A stretch of 64,000 nucleotides of DNA from Aeromonas sanarellii (GCF_000820085.1 NZ_CDBN01000038.1:1-64000), one strand, 5' to 3'; counted from the first letter of the stretch, positions 36,922 through 49,005 are shown. Numbers and translations: made by a program. Notes: a model not told the origin generated them from the letters alone.

Positions 36922-37134
36922 TTTATTGTTCTATTTCTCCCCGAAATTAACAATTTGGGGCATCTTGGCGGGAAAAGCGGAGAAATCAGGAGGAAGTCAG
37001 CCTCAACCGACAACATCCATCGGCAACGGGCGGCACGGGTGGGTTCAAATGGTCATCTGTCTCGGGCTCGATACGCCTTGGGTCCGGGGGCGCAGACTGA
37101 TGACACCCGGCATCAGGGCGGCAGGAGCAGGCGA

Positions 37135-38043
37135 TCAAGGCTCTTCGCAAGGGGCGATGGGCAACCAGTACTCCATGCGGGCGTCCGGCTGCCTGGCGTC
37201 GAAACCGGGGGGATAGCGCTCCAGCTCGAAGCCATCCAGCCCCCGGTAGGAGGAGCCCGGCAGCCAGTGTTGGATGAACCAATTGAGACTCTGCCCCAGT
37301 TGCTCGATGGGGCCCAGGTGAGTGAGCACCGCATACTCCTGGGCCGGCACCTCGAGGCGCGACAGACCTGGCGGCGGTGTCCCCTCCCCGGCCGCCATCC
37401 CGGCCCAGTAGGGCAACCTCGGCCCCGCCCCCGAGACGTCCACCACACCCAGCCATTCCCTCGACGGGCACAGACCGCCGGCCTCCCGCAGGGCATGCCA
37501 GATGGCGGGCACCGTCTGCTGGAAGTCGGGCTCCTTCGCAAAGAGGCCCAGGATCTCCCCCCTGACGCCGTGCAGGGTGAAGCCGGGCTGGCTCTCGATC
37601 CGCACCTGCACCAGCCTGGGCGGGGTGGGCAGCGCCGCCGCCCGCACCAGCGGGGTGCGCAACCCCAGCCGCAGGCCGCGCTTGCGATAGGCCAGGGGCG
37701 AGCAGCCAAACTGCTGCTTGAAGGCGCGGCTGAAGCTCACCTCTGAACCAAAGCCATGGCTGAGCGCCAGATCCAGCACCCGCTGCCGGGTCGAGAGCAG
37801 CGCCTCCGCCGCCTGGCTCAGCTTGAGTTCGCGCACATAGTGGGCCACCGTCTGGCCGGTCTCGTGCAGGAACACCCGCTGCAGCTGCCAGCGGGACCAG
37901 CAGCTCTGCTCGGCCAGCAGCTCCAGGGAGAGCACCTGATCCAGGTTGGCGTGAATATAGTCCAGCACCCGCTCGATGCGAGTGAGGTGGGCATGTGCCT
38001 CGGGCGCCTGGCCTGGGGATGGAAGTGGGGATGTCGGTATCAT
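37135..38043 (-). CDS. AraC-family regulator with GyrI-like effector domain
   Basis: The protein has 302 residues from ATG 38043. An upstream in-frame ATG at 38103 has an AAGGCGG-like site and cannot be excluded. The AraC DNA-binding domain is N-terminal (IERVLDYIHANLDQVLSLELLA...GFGSEVSFSRAFKQQFGCSPLAYRK, about residues 20-125). Residues about 150-300 form a GyrI-like ligand-binding domain (VRIESQPGFTLHGVRGEILG). This Rob/MarA-with-GyrI layout typifies regulators that sense small molecules. It lies 264 bp upstream of the siderophore receptor on the same strand and may regulate it, but that is only positional. Confidence 0.88.
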   Translation of the reverse strand: MIPTSPLPSPGQAPEAHAHLTRIERVLDYIHANLDQVLSLELLAEQSCWSRWQLQRVFLHETGQTVAHYVRELKLSQAAEALLSTRQRVLDLALSHGFGSEVSFSRAFKQQFGCSPLAYRKRGLRLGLRTPLVRAAALPTPPRLVQVRIESQPGFTLHGVRGEILGLFAKEPDFQQTVPAIWHALREAGGLCPSREWLGVVDVSGAGPRLPYWAGMAAGEGTPPPGLSRLEVPAQEYAVLTHLGPIEQLGQSLNWFIQHWLPGSSYRGLDGFELERYPPGFDARQPDARMEYWLPIAPCEEP

Positions 38044-38294
38044 GATGCGCTCGAGACCACTGCCGGCAGGGGGCGCGCTCGCCCGGGAGGCCACATTAAA
38101 CATGGCCGCCTTGCCGGCGGCAAGCCTTCTCCGGCGACGGCGGGACGAGGCGCCGCTCTCCTCGTCCGCCAACCGCCCTCCTGGTCTGTCACAAAAGTGA
38201 CGCCTTCTCCTGCCACAGTGGATGCCGACAACATTGTCAATTGCCCGGGCAGTGCAGGGCACTCTTCCCGTCGTGACATGCCAAGGAGAGCAGC

Positions 38295-39035
38295 ATGAAG
38301 AAAATCGCCTTGATCACCGGAGCCCGTGGCGGCATCGGCACCGCCATCACCGCCGCCCTGTTGGAGCAGGGCTATCGCATCATCGCCACCCACTCCAGCA
38401 CCAGCGCGGCGGCGGCGAGGGAGTGGTTCGACACCCAGGGGCACCAGCCGGATCGGGTGCGCCTGCTGGCGCTGGACGTGGCCGACACCGCCATGTGCCG
38501 CGAGACCCTGGGCCACCTGCTGCAGGAGGAGGGACGGGTCGACGTGCTGGTCAACAACGCCGGCATCACCCGGGACGGCGCCTTCAAGCGGATGACGCCG
38601 GATCAGTGGTTCGAGGTGATCCACACCAACCTGTGCAGCCTCTACAACGTGACCCAGCCACTGTTCGACGCCATGTGCGAGCAGCGCGACGCCCGCATCA
38701 TCAACATCTCCTCGGTCAACGGCCAGAAGGGGCAATTCGGCCAGGTCAACTACTCGGCCGCCAAGGCGGGCATGCTGGGCTTCACCAAGGCGCTGGCGGC
38801 GGAGGGGGCCCGCTTCGGAGTCACGGTCAACGCCATCGCCCCCGGCTATACCGCCACCCCCATGGTGGCGGCGATCCGCACCGATGTGCTCGACAGCATC
38901 AAGGCCGACATTCCCATGCGCCGCCTCGCCAAGCCCGAGGAGATCGCCGCCGCCGTGGCCTTCCTCGCGAGCGAAGCGGGGGCCTATATCACGGGGGAGA
39001 CCCTGGCCATCAACGGCGGGCTCTACATGAAATGA
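38295..39035 (+). CDS. phaB: Short-chain dehydrogenase, acetoacetyl-CoA reductase-like
   Basis: The 246-residue SDR has the cofactor motif TGARGGIG, NNAG, and the catalytic Ser-Tyr-Lys set (ISSVNGQKGQFGQVNYSAAKAG). The GQFGQVNYSAAKAGMLGFTKALA block is typical of PhaB acetoacetyl-CoA reductases, which make (R)-3-hydroxybutyryl-CoA for polyhydroxyalkanoate synthesis. FabG-like ketoacyl reductases are close relatives, and no phaA or phaC lies nearby, so the symbol is moderately certain. AAGGAG precedes ATG 38295. It is monocistronic. Confidence 0.8.
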   Translation: MKKIALITGARGGIGTAITAALLEQGYRIIATHSSTSAAAAREWFDTQGHQPDRVRLLALDVADTAMCRETLGHLLQEEGRVDVLVNNAGITRDGAFKRMTPDQWFEVIHTNLCSLYNVTQPLFDAMCEQRDARIINISSVNGQKGQFGQVNYSAAKAGMLGFTKALAAEGARFGVTVNAIAPGYTATPMVAAIRTDVLDSIKADIPMRRLAKPEEIAAAVAFLASEAGAYITGETLAINGGLYMK

Positions 39036-39098
39036 GCGCGGGCAAGGGACGGGGGCGCGCGGGCGATCCCGATCGCCCTTGCTCGCTCCCGCGGCCAC

Positions 39099-39998
39099 TC
39101 ACTGGGCGCGGCTCTGACCGTGCTCGGCGAAGTGGCTGCGCAGGGCGCTGATCACCCGCCGCACCTTCTCCGGGATCTCCCGCTGGGGCGTGATGGCGTG
39201 GATCTCCATGGCGGGCGCCCGAAAGCCGGGCAGCAGTGCCAGCAGGCGGCCCGAGGCGAGATCCTCGGCGATCTCTCCCTCGGGTTGCAACGAGATCCCC
39301 TGTCCCGCCAGGGTGAACTGGCGCAGGGGCAGCACGTTGTTGCACAGCACCCTGGGCCTGGGCTTCACCTTGTGGGCCTGCCCTTTCTCATCCAGCAACA
39401 GCAACCCTCCCCCCAGCATCTCCGAGGCCAGCCAGTCGTGGGTCAGCAGATCCGCCGGGCTGCGCGGCGTCCCCTTGCGCGCCAGGTAGGCGGGGGCGGC
39501 GCACAGCAGCATCCGGGTCTGTCCCAGCCTGCGAGCCACCAGGGTGGAATCTTCGAGCGTGCCGACCCGCAGCGCCACGTCGATGCGATCCTTGATGAGA
39601 TCCCGCTTCTCGTCGTCGGCGATGATCTGGATGCACAGGCCCGGATGCGCCTGCAGCAGCGGCGAGAGCGCCCGTGCCAGAGGTTGACCCGCCATCCCCA
39701 CCGGGGCGGTGATCCGCACCTCCCCAAGCAGGCTGTCGCGTACCTCCGAGAGGCGCAGCTCGGTCTGGCTCAGGGTTTGCTGCAGGGACTGGCACCCCTG
39801 CCATACCACCTCCCCCGCCTCGGTCAGGCTGAGGCGGCGGGTGGAGCGGTGCAACAGGGGCAGGCCGAGCATCCCCTCGAGCTGGCCGATATGCTGGCTG
39901 ACGGCGGACGGGGTCATGCCGAGGGCCTTGGCGGCGCCGGTCATACTGCCCGCCTCCACCACGGCGGCGAAGATGGCGTAGCGTCTGAGCTGATCCAT
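39099..39998 (-). CDS. LysR-family transcriptional regulator
   Basis: The 299-residue protein has the HTH YAIFAAVVEAGSMTGAAKALGMTPSAVSQHIGQLE and a periplasmic-binding-like effector domain, as in the AaeR/YafC-type subgroup. It is divergent from a NAD(P)-binding oxidoreductase gene across 101 bp. LysR proteins commonly control the divergent neighbour, so that gene is the likely target. The ligand is unknown. A GC-rich hairpin (GGGCGATC..GATCGCCC near 39061) separates its end from phaB. Confidence 0.92.
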   Translation of the reverse strand: MDQLRRYAIFAAVVEAGSMTGAAKALGMTPSAVSQHIGQLEGMLGLPLLHRSTRRLSLTEAGEVVWQGCQSLQQTLSQTELRLSEVRDSLLGEVRITAPVGMAGQPLARALSPLLQAHPGLCIQIIADDEKRDLIKDRIDVALRVGTLEDSTLVARRLGQTRMLLCAAPAYLARKGTPRSPADLLTHDWLASEMLGGGLLLLDEKGQAHKVKPRPRVLCNNVLPLRQFTLAGQGISLQPEGEIAEDLASGRLLALLPGFRAPAMEIHAITPQREIPEKVRRVISALRSHFAEHGQSRAQ

Positions 39999-40099
39999 TA
40001 TGAAGCCTTGCTTACAAGTGAATGCAATTTTCAGTGGATTATTAAATCACATCCGGGAGCGTAGGATAGCCCCATTCCCACAGCGAAGGAGAGTTTCCC

Positions 40100-40738
40100 A
40101 TGAAGATTGCCCTCATCGGTGCCAGCGGCTTTGTCGGTTCCGCCATCCTCCAGGAAGCCGTCAGCCGCGGCCATCAGGTCACCGCCATAGTGCGCGACAT
40201 CAGCAAGGTCGCAGCCCATCCCCAGGTCCGCGCCGTGGCGGTGGATGCCCAGGACAACCAGGCCCTGGCCCCAGTGCTCGAGGGGCACGATCGGGTGATC
40301 AGTGCCTACAACCCCGGCTGGACAGTGCCGGACATCTACGACCAGTACCTCAAGGGTGCCAGCGCCATCGTGGCGGCGGCCAAGGCGACCAGCAGCTGGT
40401 TGCTGGTGGTCGGCGGCGCCGGCAGCCTTGAGATAGCGCCGGGCGTGCAACTGGTAGATACCCCGGAATTTCCGGCCGAGTGGAAGCAAGGGGCGCTCGC
40501 GGCCCGCGACGGCCTCAGGGCACTGCGCCGGGAAACCGTCCTCGACTGGCGCTTCGTCTCCCCGCCCGTGTTCCTCGAGCCCGGCGAGAAGCGCGGCGGC
40601 TATCGCCTCGGTGCCGATCGGGTGCTGTTTGACGGTGACAAACCCGCCGGGATCACGGTCGGCGATCTGGCGGACGGCGTACTGAACGAGGCGGAGCAGC
40701 CGGCCCACCTGCGCCAGCGCTTCACCCTGGGCTACTGA
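40100..40738 (+). CDS. NAD(P)-binding Rossmann oxidoreductase (YwnB/atypical SDR type)
   Basis: The 212-residue protein starts MKIALIGASGFVGSAILQEA, a GxxGxxG dinucleotide-binding motif of the NAD(P)H-binding atypical SDR family. There is no classical YxxxK catalytic pair, so it may be a reductase of small quinones or flavins or a redox sensor. AAGGAG precedes the ATG. It is divergent from the LysR gene, which is its probable regulator. A strong hairpin terminator follows. Confidence 0.85.
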   Translation: MKIALIGASGFVGSAILQEAVSRGHQVTAIVRDISKVAAHPQVRAVAVDAQDNQALAPVLEGHDRVISAYNPGWTVPDIYDQYLKGASAIVAAAKATSSWLLVVGGAGSLEIAPGVQLVDTPEFPAEWKQGALAARDGLRALRRETVLDWRFVSPPVFLEPGEKRGGYRLGADRVLFDGDKPAGITVGDLADGVLNEAEQPAHLRQRFTLGY

Positions 40739-40817
40739 GCCCAGGCTGTCGCGCGTCGCCAGTCAGCAGGCTCAGCTGTTGATCCATGACGGCGGGGTTC
40801 ATACCTGACCGTCCACC

Positions 40818-40848
40818 GCGGGGAGGCATCAGCCTCCCCGCAGCTTTC
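40818..40848 (+). terminator. Terminator after the NAD(P)-binding oxidoreductase
   Basis: The 10-bp stem GCGGGGAGGC / GCCTCCCCGC with an ATCA loop is followed by AGCTTT. It is 80 bp past the stop. Confidence 0.75.
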
Positions 40849-40968
40849 CCCTGTCCCTCTCCCTGTCGCCGTCCCGGGTGGATGGCAGCCGTGCTCGCCC
40901 CCGGCAGGGTTGCACAGTCGGCAGAGGGCCACTTTTCCCGTTTCATCCTCCAGCACCCCCGCGAGGGT

Positions 40969-41040
40969 CGAATTCTATTTCGAATTTTGTATATAACTAA
41001 GAATAATTCGTTGCTTTGCCGTTATAACTCCGAACCGTAG
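40969..41040 (+). promoter_or_regulatory. AT-rich promoter block upstream of the oxygenase/PLP pair
   Basis: This is a sharply AT-rich segment in GC-rich surroundings. TATAACT occurs twice in direct orientation at 40992-40998 and 41023-41029, 31 bp (three helical turns) apart. CGAATT occurs twice 12 bp apart (40969, 40981). The string CTAAGAATAATTCG between them recalls CysB-type activator sites upstream of sulfur-starvation genes, but that likeness is from memory and unverified. The rest of the 40739-41151 gap holds only the upstream terminator. Confidence 0.5.
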
Positions 41041-41151
41041 TATCACCTCAGTTCAATTGGCGCCCCCACCCAGGATCCACTTCGGATGGCGCGCCGCCGT
41101 GTTAACCGGTCAGGGATCAAGGTTCCCGGCCCGATAGCTGAGGAGATGCAG

Positions 41152-42222
41152 ATGGAACATTCATCACTGCCGATCATCGATCTCGCCGCGCTCCAGGGCG
41201 CCCCCGAGGTACGTCGCCAGATGCTGGCCAAGCTGGGCCGGGCGGCCCGCGAGGTCGGCTTCTTCTATCTGGTGGGTCACGATCTTCGCGAGGAAGAGCA
41301 GCGGGAGACCCTGGCACTCGCCGCCCGCTTCTTCGCCCTGCCTACGCAGGAGAAGCTGGCGGTGCAGATGGTGCACTCCCCCCATTTTCGCGGCTACAAC
41401 CAGGTGGGGGCCGAGCTGACCCGGGCGCGGCCGGATCAGCGGGAACAGTTCGATATCATGAACGAGGAGGCCGCGCTCGATACCGCCCAACTGACTCATC
41501 CCTGGCAGCGGCTGATCGGCCCCAACCAGTGGCCTGCCGCCCTGCCCGGGATGAAGGCGCAGCTACTGGCCTGGCAGGATCGGCTGAGCGCCATCACCCT
41601 CACCCTGCTCGATGCCTTCGCCGAAGTGCTGGAGCAGCCGGCCGGGGTGTTTGACGAGAGCATTCGCGGTGCCCCCTACCAGCACATGAAGCTCATCCAC
41701 TACCCGGGACAGGAGGCGGGGGGCAGCGGCCAGGGGGTGGGCGCCCACAAGGATCCCGGCTACCTGACCCTGGTGATGCAGGACGATCACTCCGGCCTCG
41801 AGGTGGAGACGGCCCAGGGCTGGATCCCGGCGCCCCCCCTGCCGGGGGCCCTGGTGGTCAACATCGGCGAGTTGCTGGAGCTCGCCTCCGACGGCTACCT
41901 CAAGGCCACCCTGCACCGGGTGCAGAGCCCGCCGCCCGGGGTGTCACGCCTCTCCTGCGCCTTCTTCATGGCGGCCAGGCTGGACGCGACGGTGCCGCTG
42001 CTGTCACTCTCCCCCGAGTTGGCGGCGCTGGCAGAGGGGCCCCAGAGCGATCCCGCCAACCCGCTCTTCTACCAGGTGGGGGAGAACGTGCTCAAGGGAC
42101 GGCTGCGCTCCCACCCGGATGTGGCGGCCCGCCACTATGGCGTCGCCCCGGCGTCCGCCAATCCGCAGACAACCAGCGGGCAGACGACAAAGAGCGAGCG
42201 GCGCGAGCCACAGCTCGCCTGA
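41152..42222 (+). CDS. Isopenicillin N synthase-like 2-oxoglutarate/Fe(II) oxygenase
   Basis: The protein has 356 residues. ATG 41152 is chosen because GAGGAG (41139-41144) is 7 bases upstream; ATG 41146 is too close. The N-terminus (LPIIDLAAL) and REVGFFYLVGH belong to the DIOX_N domain. The C-terminal jelly-roll carries the iron ligands HxD (GAHKDPGYLTL) and a distal His (ATLHRV), with RxS (RLSCAFF) for 2-oxoglutarate. These enzymes hydroxylate or oxidatively rearrange small molecules; the substrate is unknown. A PLP trans-sulfuration enzyme follows 89 bp downstream, suggesting a shared, possibly sulfur-related pathway. Confidence 0.88.
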   Translation: MEHSSLPIIDLAALQGAPEVRRQMLAKLGRAAREVGFFYLVGHDLREEEQRETLALAARFFALPTQEKLAVQMVHSPHFRGYNQVGAELTRARPDQREQFDIMNEEAALDTAQLTHPWQRLIGPNQWPAALPGMKAQLLAWQDRLSAITLTLLDAFAEVLEQPAGVFDESIRGAPYQHMKLIHYPGQEAGGSGQGVGAHKDPGYLTLVMQDDHSGLEVETAQGWIPAPPLPGALVVNIGELLELASDGYLKATLHRVQSPPPGVSRLSCAFFMAARLDATVPLLSLSPELAALAEGPQSDPANPLFYQVGENVLKGRLRSHPDVAARHYGVAPASANPQTTSGQTTKSERREPQLA

Positions 42223-42311
42223 CGCAGCCATGCAGCATTAAAACGGGGGCGCCGCGGCGCCCCGGATAACACAAGCAGTTGGGCCACAGCCTGGCAATGA
42301 CGGAGTAAAAA

Positions 42312-43475
42312 ATGAAATTCAAGACCATGAGCGTGCACAGCGGCCAGCGGATCGACCCCCAGACCGGCGCCCTCACCACCCCGCTCTACCAGAGCAGCAC
42401 CTTCAGCTACTTCAACGCCCAGGCGGGCAAGGAACGCTTCGCCGGTCAGGCCCCCGGCTTCATCTATAGCCGCTTCGGCAACCCCACCACCGCCGAGCTG
42501 GAGCAGAAGCTGGCGGCCCTGGAGGGCGCCGACGAGGCCCTGGTGGTGGCGAGCGGCATGGCGGCGGTGAGCGCCATCATGTATGCCCTGGCGGACAGCG
42601 GCGATGAAGTGGCCTATATAGGCCCGCTCTACGGCGGCACCGATGCGTTTCTCAAGCAGACCTTCAGCCGCGCCGGCATCAAGGTCACCGCCTACGAGAG
42701 CGATCAGGATCTGCTGGCCAACATCCGCCCCGCCACCAAGGTGGTACTGTTCGAAACCCTGACCAACCCCACCCTCAAGGTGGTGGATCCTCGGGTGGTG
42801 GTGGAGGCGGCCCGCAAGGTGGGCGCCATCACGGTGTGTGACAACACCTTCCTCACCCCCTACCTGCTGCGCCCGCTGGAGCTCGGCGTCGATCTGGTGA
42901 TGCACAGCGGCACCAAGTACCTGGGTGGTCACGGCGACATCATCGCCGGGGTGGTGGCGGGCTCCCACGCCCTGATGAAGTCGGTGCGCACCGTGGCCCT
43001 CAAGCATATCGGTTCCCCCATAGGCCCCCAGGAGGCCTACCTGCTGCAGCGCGGGGTCAAGACCCTGCCCCTGCGCATGGATGCCCACCTGCACAATGCC
43101 CAGAAGGTGGCCGACTTCCTCGCCGCCCACCCGGCGGTGAAGAAGGTGATCTACCCGGGGCTGGCCAGCCATCCGGGCCACGATGCCCTCGGCGCCTTCG
43201 CCAGCGGCTTTGGCGGCATGGTAAGCATCGAGCTGGAAGGCGGATTTGAGCGCTGCGCCACCCTGCTCGACAACCTGCAGCTGTTCGTGCAGGCGGTGAG
43301 CCTCGGTGATCTCGAGAGCCTGGCCTGCCACCCGGCCAGCACCACCCACGCCGCCATGGACGAGGCGAGTCGCCTCGCCGCCGGGGTGAATGACGATCTC
43401 ATCCGCTTCAGCATCGGGGTGGAAGACGCCGACGATCTCATCGCCGATCTGGCGGCGGCGCTGGCGCTGATCTGA
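42312..43475 (+). CDS. PLP-dependent trans-sulfuration enzyme (cystathionine gamma-synthase/lyase or methionine gamma-lyase family)
   Basis: The 387-residue protein has the Cys/Met-metabolism PLP enzyme pattern: TTPLYQSSTF, YSRFGNPTTAELEQKLAALEGA, and the cofactor lysine in VMHSGTKYLGGHGDIIAGVV. The C-terminal SLGDLESLACHPASTTHA supports the gamma-elimination/replacement subgroup. It could be a gamma-lyase, gamma-synthase or O-acylhomoserine sulfhydrylase; sequence alone does not decide. Its partner is the upstream 2OG oxygenase. A strong bidirectional terminator separates it from convergent folD. Confidence 0.9.
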   Translation: MKFKTMSVHSGQRIDPQTGALTTPLYQSSTFSYFNAQAGKERFAGQAPGFIYSRFGNPTTAELEQKLAALEGADEALVVASGMAAVSAIMYALADSGDEVAYIGPLYGGTDAFLKQTFSRAGIKVTAYESDQDLLANIRPATKVVLFETLTNPTLKVVDPRVVVEAARKVGAITVCDNTFLTPYLLRPLELGVDLVMHSGTKYLGGHGDIIAGVVAGSHALMKSVRTVALKHIGSPIGPQEAYLLQRGVKTLPLRMDAHLHNAQKVADFLAAHPAVKKVIYPGLASHPGHDALGAFASGFGGMVSIELEGGFERCATLLDNLQLFVQAVSLGDLESLACHPASTTHAAMDEASRLAAGVNDDLIRFSIGVEDADDLIADLAAALALI

Positions 43476-43502
43476 CCTTCGGGGAACAGAGACCGCGCAA
43501 TG

Positions 43503-43532
43503 AAAAAGGGAAGGCCAGGCCTTCCCTTTTTT
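43503..43532. terminator. Bidirectional terminator between PLP enzyme gene and folD
   Basis: AAAAAGGGAAGGC / GCCTTCCCTTTTTT has a CAG loop. The A- and T-runs serve both convergent genes. Confidence 0.92.
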
Positions 43533-43557
43533 GCTGTTTGCGCCAGAGGGCGCTGAC

Positions 43558-44415
43558 TCAGGCGTCGTGATAGTCCTGGCAGGCGCTCAGGGTATTCTCC
43601 ATCAGGCTGGCCACCGTCATGGGGCCCACGCCACCCGGCACAGGGGTGATGAAGGCGGCGTGATTGCGCGCAGTTTCAAACTCCACGTCCCCCACCAGGG
43701 AGCCGTCGGCCAGACGGTTGATGCCCACGTCGATCACCAGGGCGCCGGGCTTGACCCACTCCCCCGGGATGAAGTTCGGCTTGCCCACCGCCACCACCAG
43801 CAGATCGGCGCGGCGTACCTGGGCCTCCAGATCCTGGGTGAAGCGGTGGCAGGTGGTGGTGGTGCAGCCCGCCAGCAGCAGCTCCAGGGTCATGGGCCGG
43901 CCGACGATGTTGGAGGCCCCGACCACCACGGCGTGCAGACCGTGGGTCTTGACGCCGGTCGCCTCGATCAGGGTCATGATCCCCTTGGGGGTGCAGGGGC
44001 GCAGCGCCGGAATGCGCTGGGCCAGACGGCCCACGTTGTAGGGGTGGAAGCCATCCACGTCCTTGTCGGGGCGAATACGCTCCAGCACCTGGGTGGTGTC
44101 GCAATGGGCCGGCAGGGGCAATTGCACCAGGATGCCGTCCACGGCCGGATCCTCATTGAGTTTGTCGATCAACGCCAGCAGCTCGTCCTGCGTGGCCGTG
44201 GCGCTGAGATCGTAGGAGCGGGAGACGAAACCCACCTCTTCACAGGCACGACGCTTGCTGCCCACATAGACCTGGGAGGCCGGATCCAGCCCCACCAGGA
44301 TCACCGCCAGACCCGGTGCCCGCTTCCCCTGTGCCAACCGCTGTTGGACTTGCGCGGCGACCTGGTTGCGAATCGTTTGCGCAACCTGTTTTCCATCAAT
44401 GATTTTGGCAGACAT
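43558..44415 (-). CDS. folD: Methylenetetrahydrofolate dehydrogenase / methenyltetrahydrofolate cyclohydrolase
   Basis: The protein has 285 residues, the usual FolD length. It has the signature blocks [22 protein letters not shown], the QLPLP motif ([10 protein letters not shown]) and the NADP-binding [12 protein letters not shown]. It interconverts 5,10-methylene-, methenyl- and 10-formyl-THF in the cytoplasm, supplying one-carbon units. It is monocistronic and transcribed away from the tRNA operon. Confidence 0.97.
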   Translation of the reverse strand: MSAKIIDGKQVAQTIRNQVAAQVQQRLAQGKRAPGLAVILVGLDPASQVYVGSKRRACEEVGFVSRSYDLSATATQDELLALIDKLNEDPAVDGILVQLPLPAHCDTTQVLERIRPDKDVDGFHPYNVGRLAQRIPALRPCTPKGIMTLIEATGVKTHGLHAVVVGASNIVGRPMTLELLLAGCTTTTCHRFTQDLEAQVRRADLLVVAVGKPNFIPGEWVKPGALVIDVGINRLADGSLVGDVEFETARNHAAFITPVPGGVGPMTVASLMENTLSACQDYHDA

Positions 44416-44536
44416 CGTTCTTCACTCATCCTGTGTTCAACTGCGGCGCATTGTCGCATTTTTTTGGCGCGGGTGTTAGCGGCTCTCGCCTGACGGGCAA
44501 TAAGTAGGCACTTGAATTTACTGGCGGAAAAAGTCG

Positions 44537-44566
44537 TTGACGCTGACTTTGGCGCTTGGGTATGAT
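44537..44566 (+). promoter_or_regulatory. Promoter of the Pro-Arg-His tRNA operon
   Basis: TTGACG (44537-44542) and TATGAT (44561-44566) are 18 bp apart, followed by the GC-rich discriminator GCCCGCCC typical of stable-RNA promoters under stringent control. It lies about 50 bp before tRNA-Pro. Confidence 0.85.
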
Positions 44567-44618
44567 GCCCGCCCGTTGCCCAGTGGTGCCGCCGAAGGTA
44601 TGCTGGAGCACGAATTTT

Positions 44619-44695
<77 letters not shown>

Positions 44696-44732
44696 GGTTC
44701 ATCGGGAAGTCCTCCGGATTTCTTGATACAAC

Positions 44733-44809
<77 letters not shown>

Positions 44810-44852
44810 TTGATGCGACTCCTTGAGAGCGGCATCGAAGGCAGATTTCAGT

Positions 44853-44929
44853 GGTGGCTGTAGCTCAGTTGGTAGAGTCCCGGATTGTGATTCCGGTTGT
44901 CGTGGGTTCGAGCCCCATCAGCCACCCCA
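44853..44929 (+). tRNA. tRNA-His(GTG)
   Basis: Acceptor GTGGCTG / CAGCCAC, with an extra 5' G at 44853 (the G-1 of tRNA-His) opposite the C at 44926, encoded CCA, anticodon loop TTGTGAT with anticodon GTG. It is last in the operon. Confidence 0.96.
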
Positions 44930-44987
44930 TCATTCCCCTTTCAGGTTGTCTGCAACCTGATGCCGCAGCACTCGATGCTGCCCTTTC

Positions 44988-45015
44988 AGACCGGCCAAGT
45001 GCCGGTCTTTTTGTT
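44988..45015 (+). terminator. tRNA operon terminator
   Basis: AGACCGGC / GCCGGTCT with a CAAGT loop and TTTTT. A second hairpin, TCAGGTT..AACCTGA at 44941-44960, lies between tRNA-His and this terminator and may mark the 3'-trailer. Confidence 0.9.
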
Positions 45016-47703
<2,688 letters not shown>

Positions 47704-47795
47704 TCCCGGGCGCCGTTCCCAGGCCCGCCAGGAATCGGCGGGCCTGTTTCCCGGGAATGGCGCGAGAAATAACCGGATGACGCAACGCAGACAAC

Positions 47796-47822
47796 AACCC
47801 GACCGTCAGGTCGGGTTTTTAT
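47796..47822 (+). terminator. katG terminator
   Basis: AACCCGACC / GGTCGGGTT with a GTCA loop and TTTTT. A GC-rich hairpin, AGGCCCGCC / GGCGGGCCT, lies upstream at about 47721-47745. Confidence 0.9.
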
Positions 47823-47928
47823 CGGGTGGGGTATCGTGATGGGCTTGCTCCGGGTATGACGGTCACCTGGGGCCGAGCAAGTGGCTCTTGGGGAGCTGAC
47901 TTCGGGAGGCGAGCCTTGCCAGAAGCCT

Positions 47929-48498
47929 TCAGTACGTGTCCTGACTCATATTGAGGTCACTCTTACTCATTCTGATTGCTCTTGCCGTAATTGAGGCTGA
48001 CACACCACCATCAGACAATATATGCACGGAATATTCAGGAATAATGCCACTCGACGCCCCTTCCATCGCAGCGGTGCCAACGGAAGCCTCACCACCGATG
48101 TCGAATGCCCAATGGTCATGTTTTACTTTGTCAATGACATCTTGCGAATACAGCAAGACTAAGACCTTGTAAGAACGAGCCCCCCAACCGGCACCCAGAT
48201 CCCATCGCTGAACACGATAAAAAACAGGTTCTTTTTCTGCCTTTACAAACAGCACGCCCTCGCCACCCCCCACGCCAATGGCAGGTATCTTAGTCACCTT
48301 CATATTGACGACAAGATAGGCCAACGACTCCTCGAATAATTTATTGAGTTTTTCATCCTGTGCCATCAACTGATGAAGGGTACTGTCCGCCATTTCATTT
48401 ATACCCTGTCGTTTTATACCCCGTTGTTCATCATCAAAATGACTGCAACCCATGATTAAAAGGGCCATCGCCATCAACAAACACTGCTTTATTTTCAT
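47929..48498 (-). CDS. Predicted lipoprotein with SYLF-like (YSC84) domain
   Basis: The protein has 189 residues. The N-terminus MKIKQCLLMAMALLIMGC is a lipoprotein signal with lipobox cysteine 18. The rest has glycine-rich segments (AIGVGGGEGVLFVKAEKEPVFYRVQRW and FDIGGEASVG) reminiscent of SYLF lipid-binding proteins, but the similarity is weak and unverified. The gene is clearly more AT-rich than the core around it, with rarer codons, suggesting acquisition by transfer. It lies about 0.5 kb from a beta-barrel protein gene on the same strand. Confidence 0.7.
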   Translation of the reverse strand: MKIKQCLLMAMALLIMGCSHFDDEQRGIKRQGINEMADSTLHQLMAQDEKLNKLFEESLAYLVVNMKVTKIPAIGVGGGEGVLFVKAEKEPVFYRVQRWDLGAGWGARSYKVLVLLYSQDVIDKVKHDHWAFDIGGEASVGTAAMEGASSGIIPEYSVHILSDGGVSASITARAIRMSKSDLNMSQDTY

Positions 48499-49005
48499 CC
48501 GTCATTCCGCCCCTGATTTTGACATATTAAAATGGTGACATAAGCAGATGAACTGAAGTGATACCTGTTCTCACCAACAAGTCCACGGGGTGACACACGA
48601 TGGCTCAACACCCCACTCCATAATTATCTAAGGTAAAGCAATACATTCTAATTTTCTGACTTTGTTCTCCGCCCCAGAAGGAAGTTTCTAAAAAGCGACC
48701 ATCCTCCTGACATATGTAAGACTTCACCAAGGGAGCATTTAAAAACAACCATATGAACTAACTTGTTATTTCTCCCCACAAGTCGAGTTATCATTAATCG
48801 TGGAATATCGACCTTGTTATAAATTAGACAATCACGTCGAAAAACATATTCCATCACAGAACAAAGCAGCATTATGAATAGCTTGATGCTGTACCAGAAC
48901 TTCTGATAAAAATGCGACATGGGCGAGCACGGCAAACAGGACGAGTGGACACCTCTCCATTGAGATGCAAGACATATCAAGGGATTCCTACCGCCATGCC
49001 TCCGC
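48499..49005. other. AT-rich gap without a supported gene
   Basis: About 500 bp of low-GC sequence lies between the lipoprotein and outer-membrane protein genes. A 110-codon minus-strand ORF at 48648-48980 has no signal, no convincing start and no recognisable motif, so it is not called. The region may be decayed accessory DNA. Confidence 0.5.

Noticed and set aside
34633-37746. A 1037-codon plus-strand ORF
   Set aside because: Antisense to the TonB receptor, whose frame shows signal peptide, plug and barrel motifs. The shadow frame has none.
48648-48980. A 110-codon minus-strand ORF in the AT-rich gap
   Set aside because: No ribosome-binding site, no recognisable motif and unusual composition. 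It is too weak to call, but it was noted.
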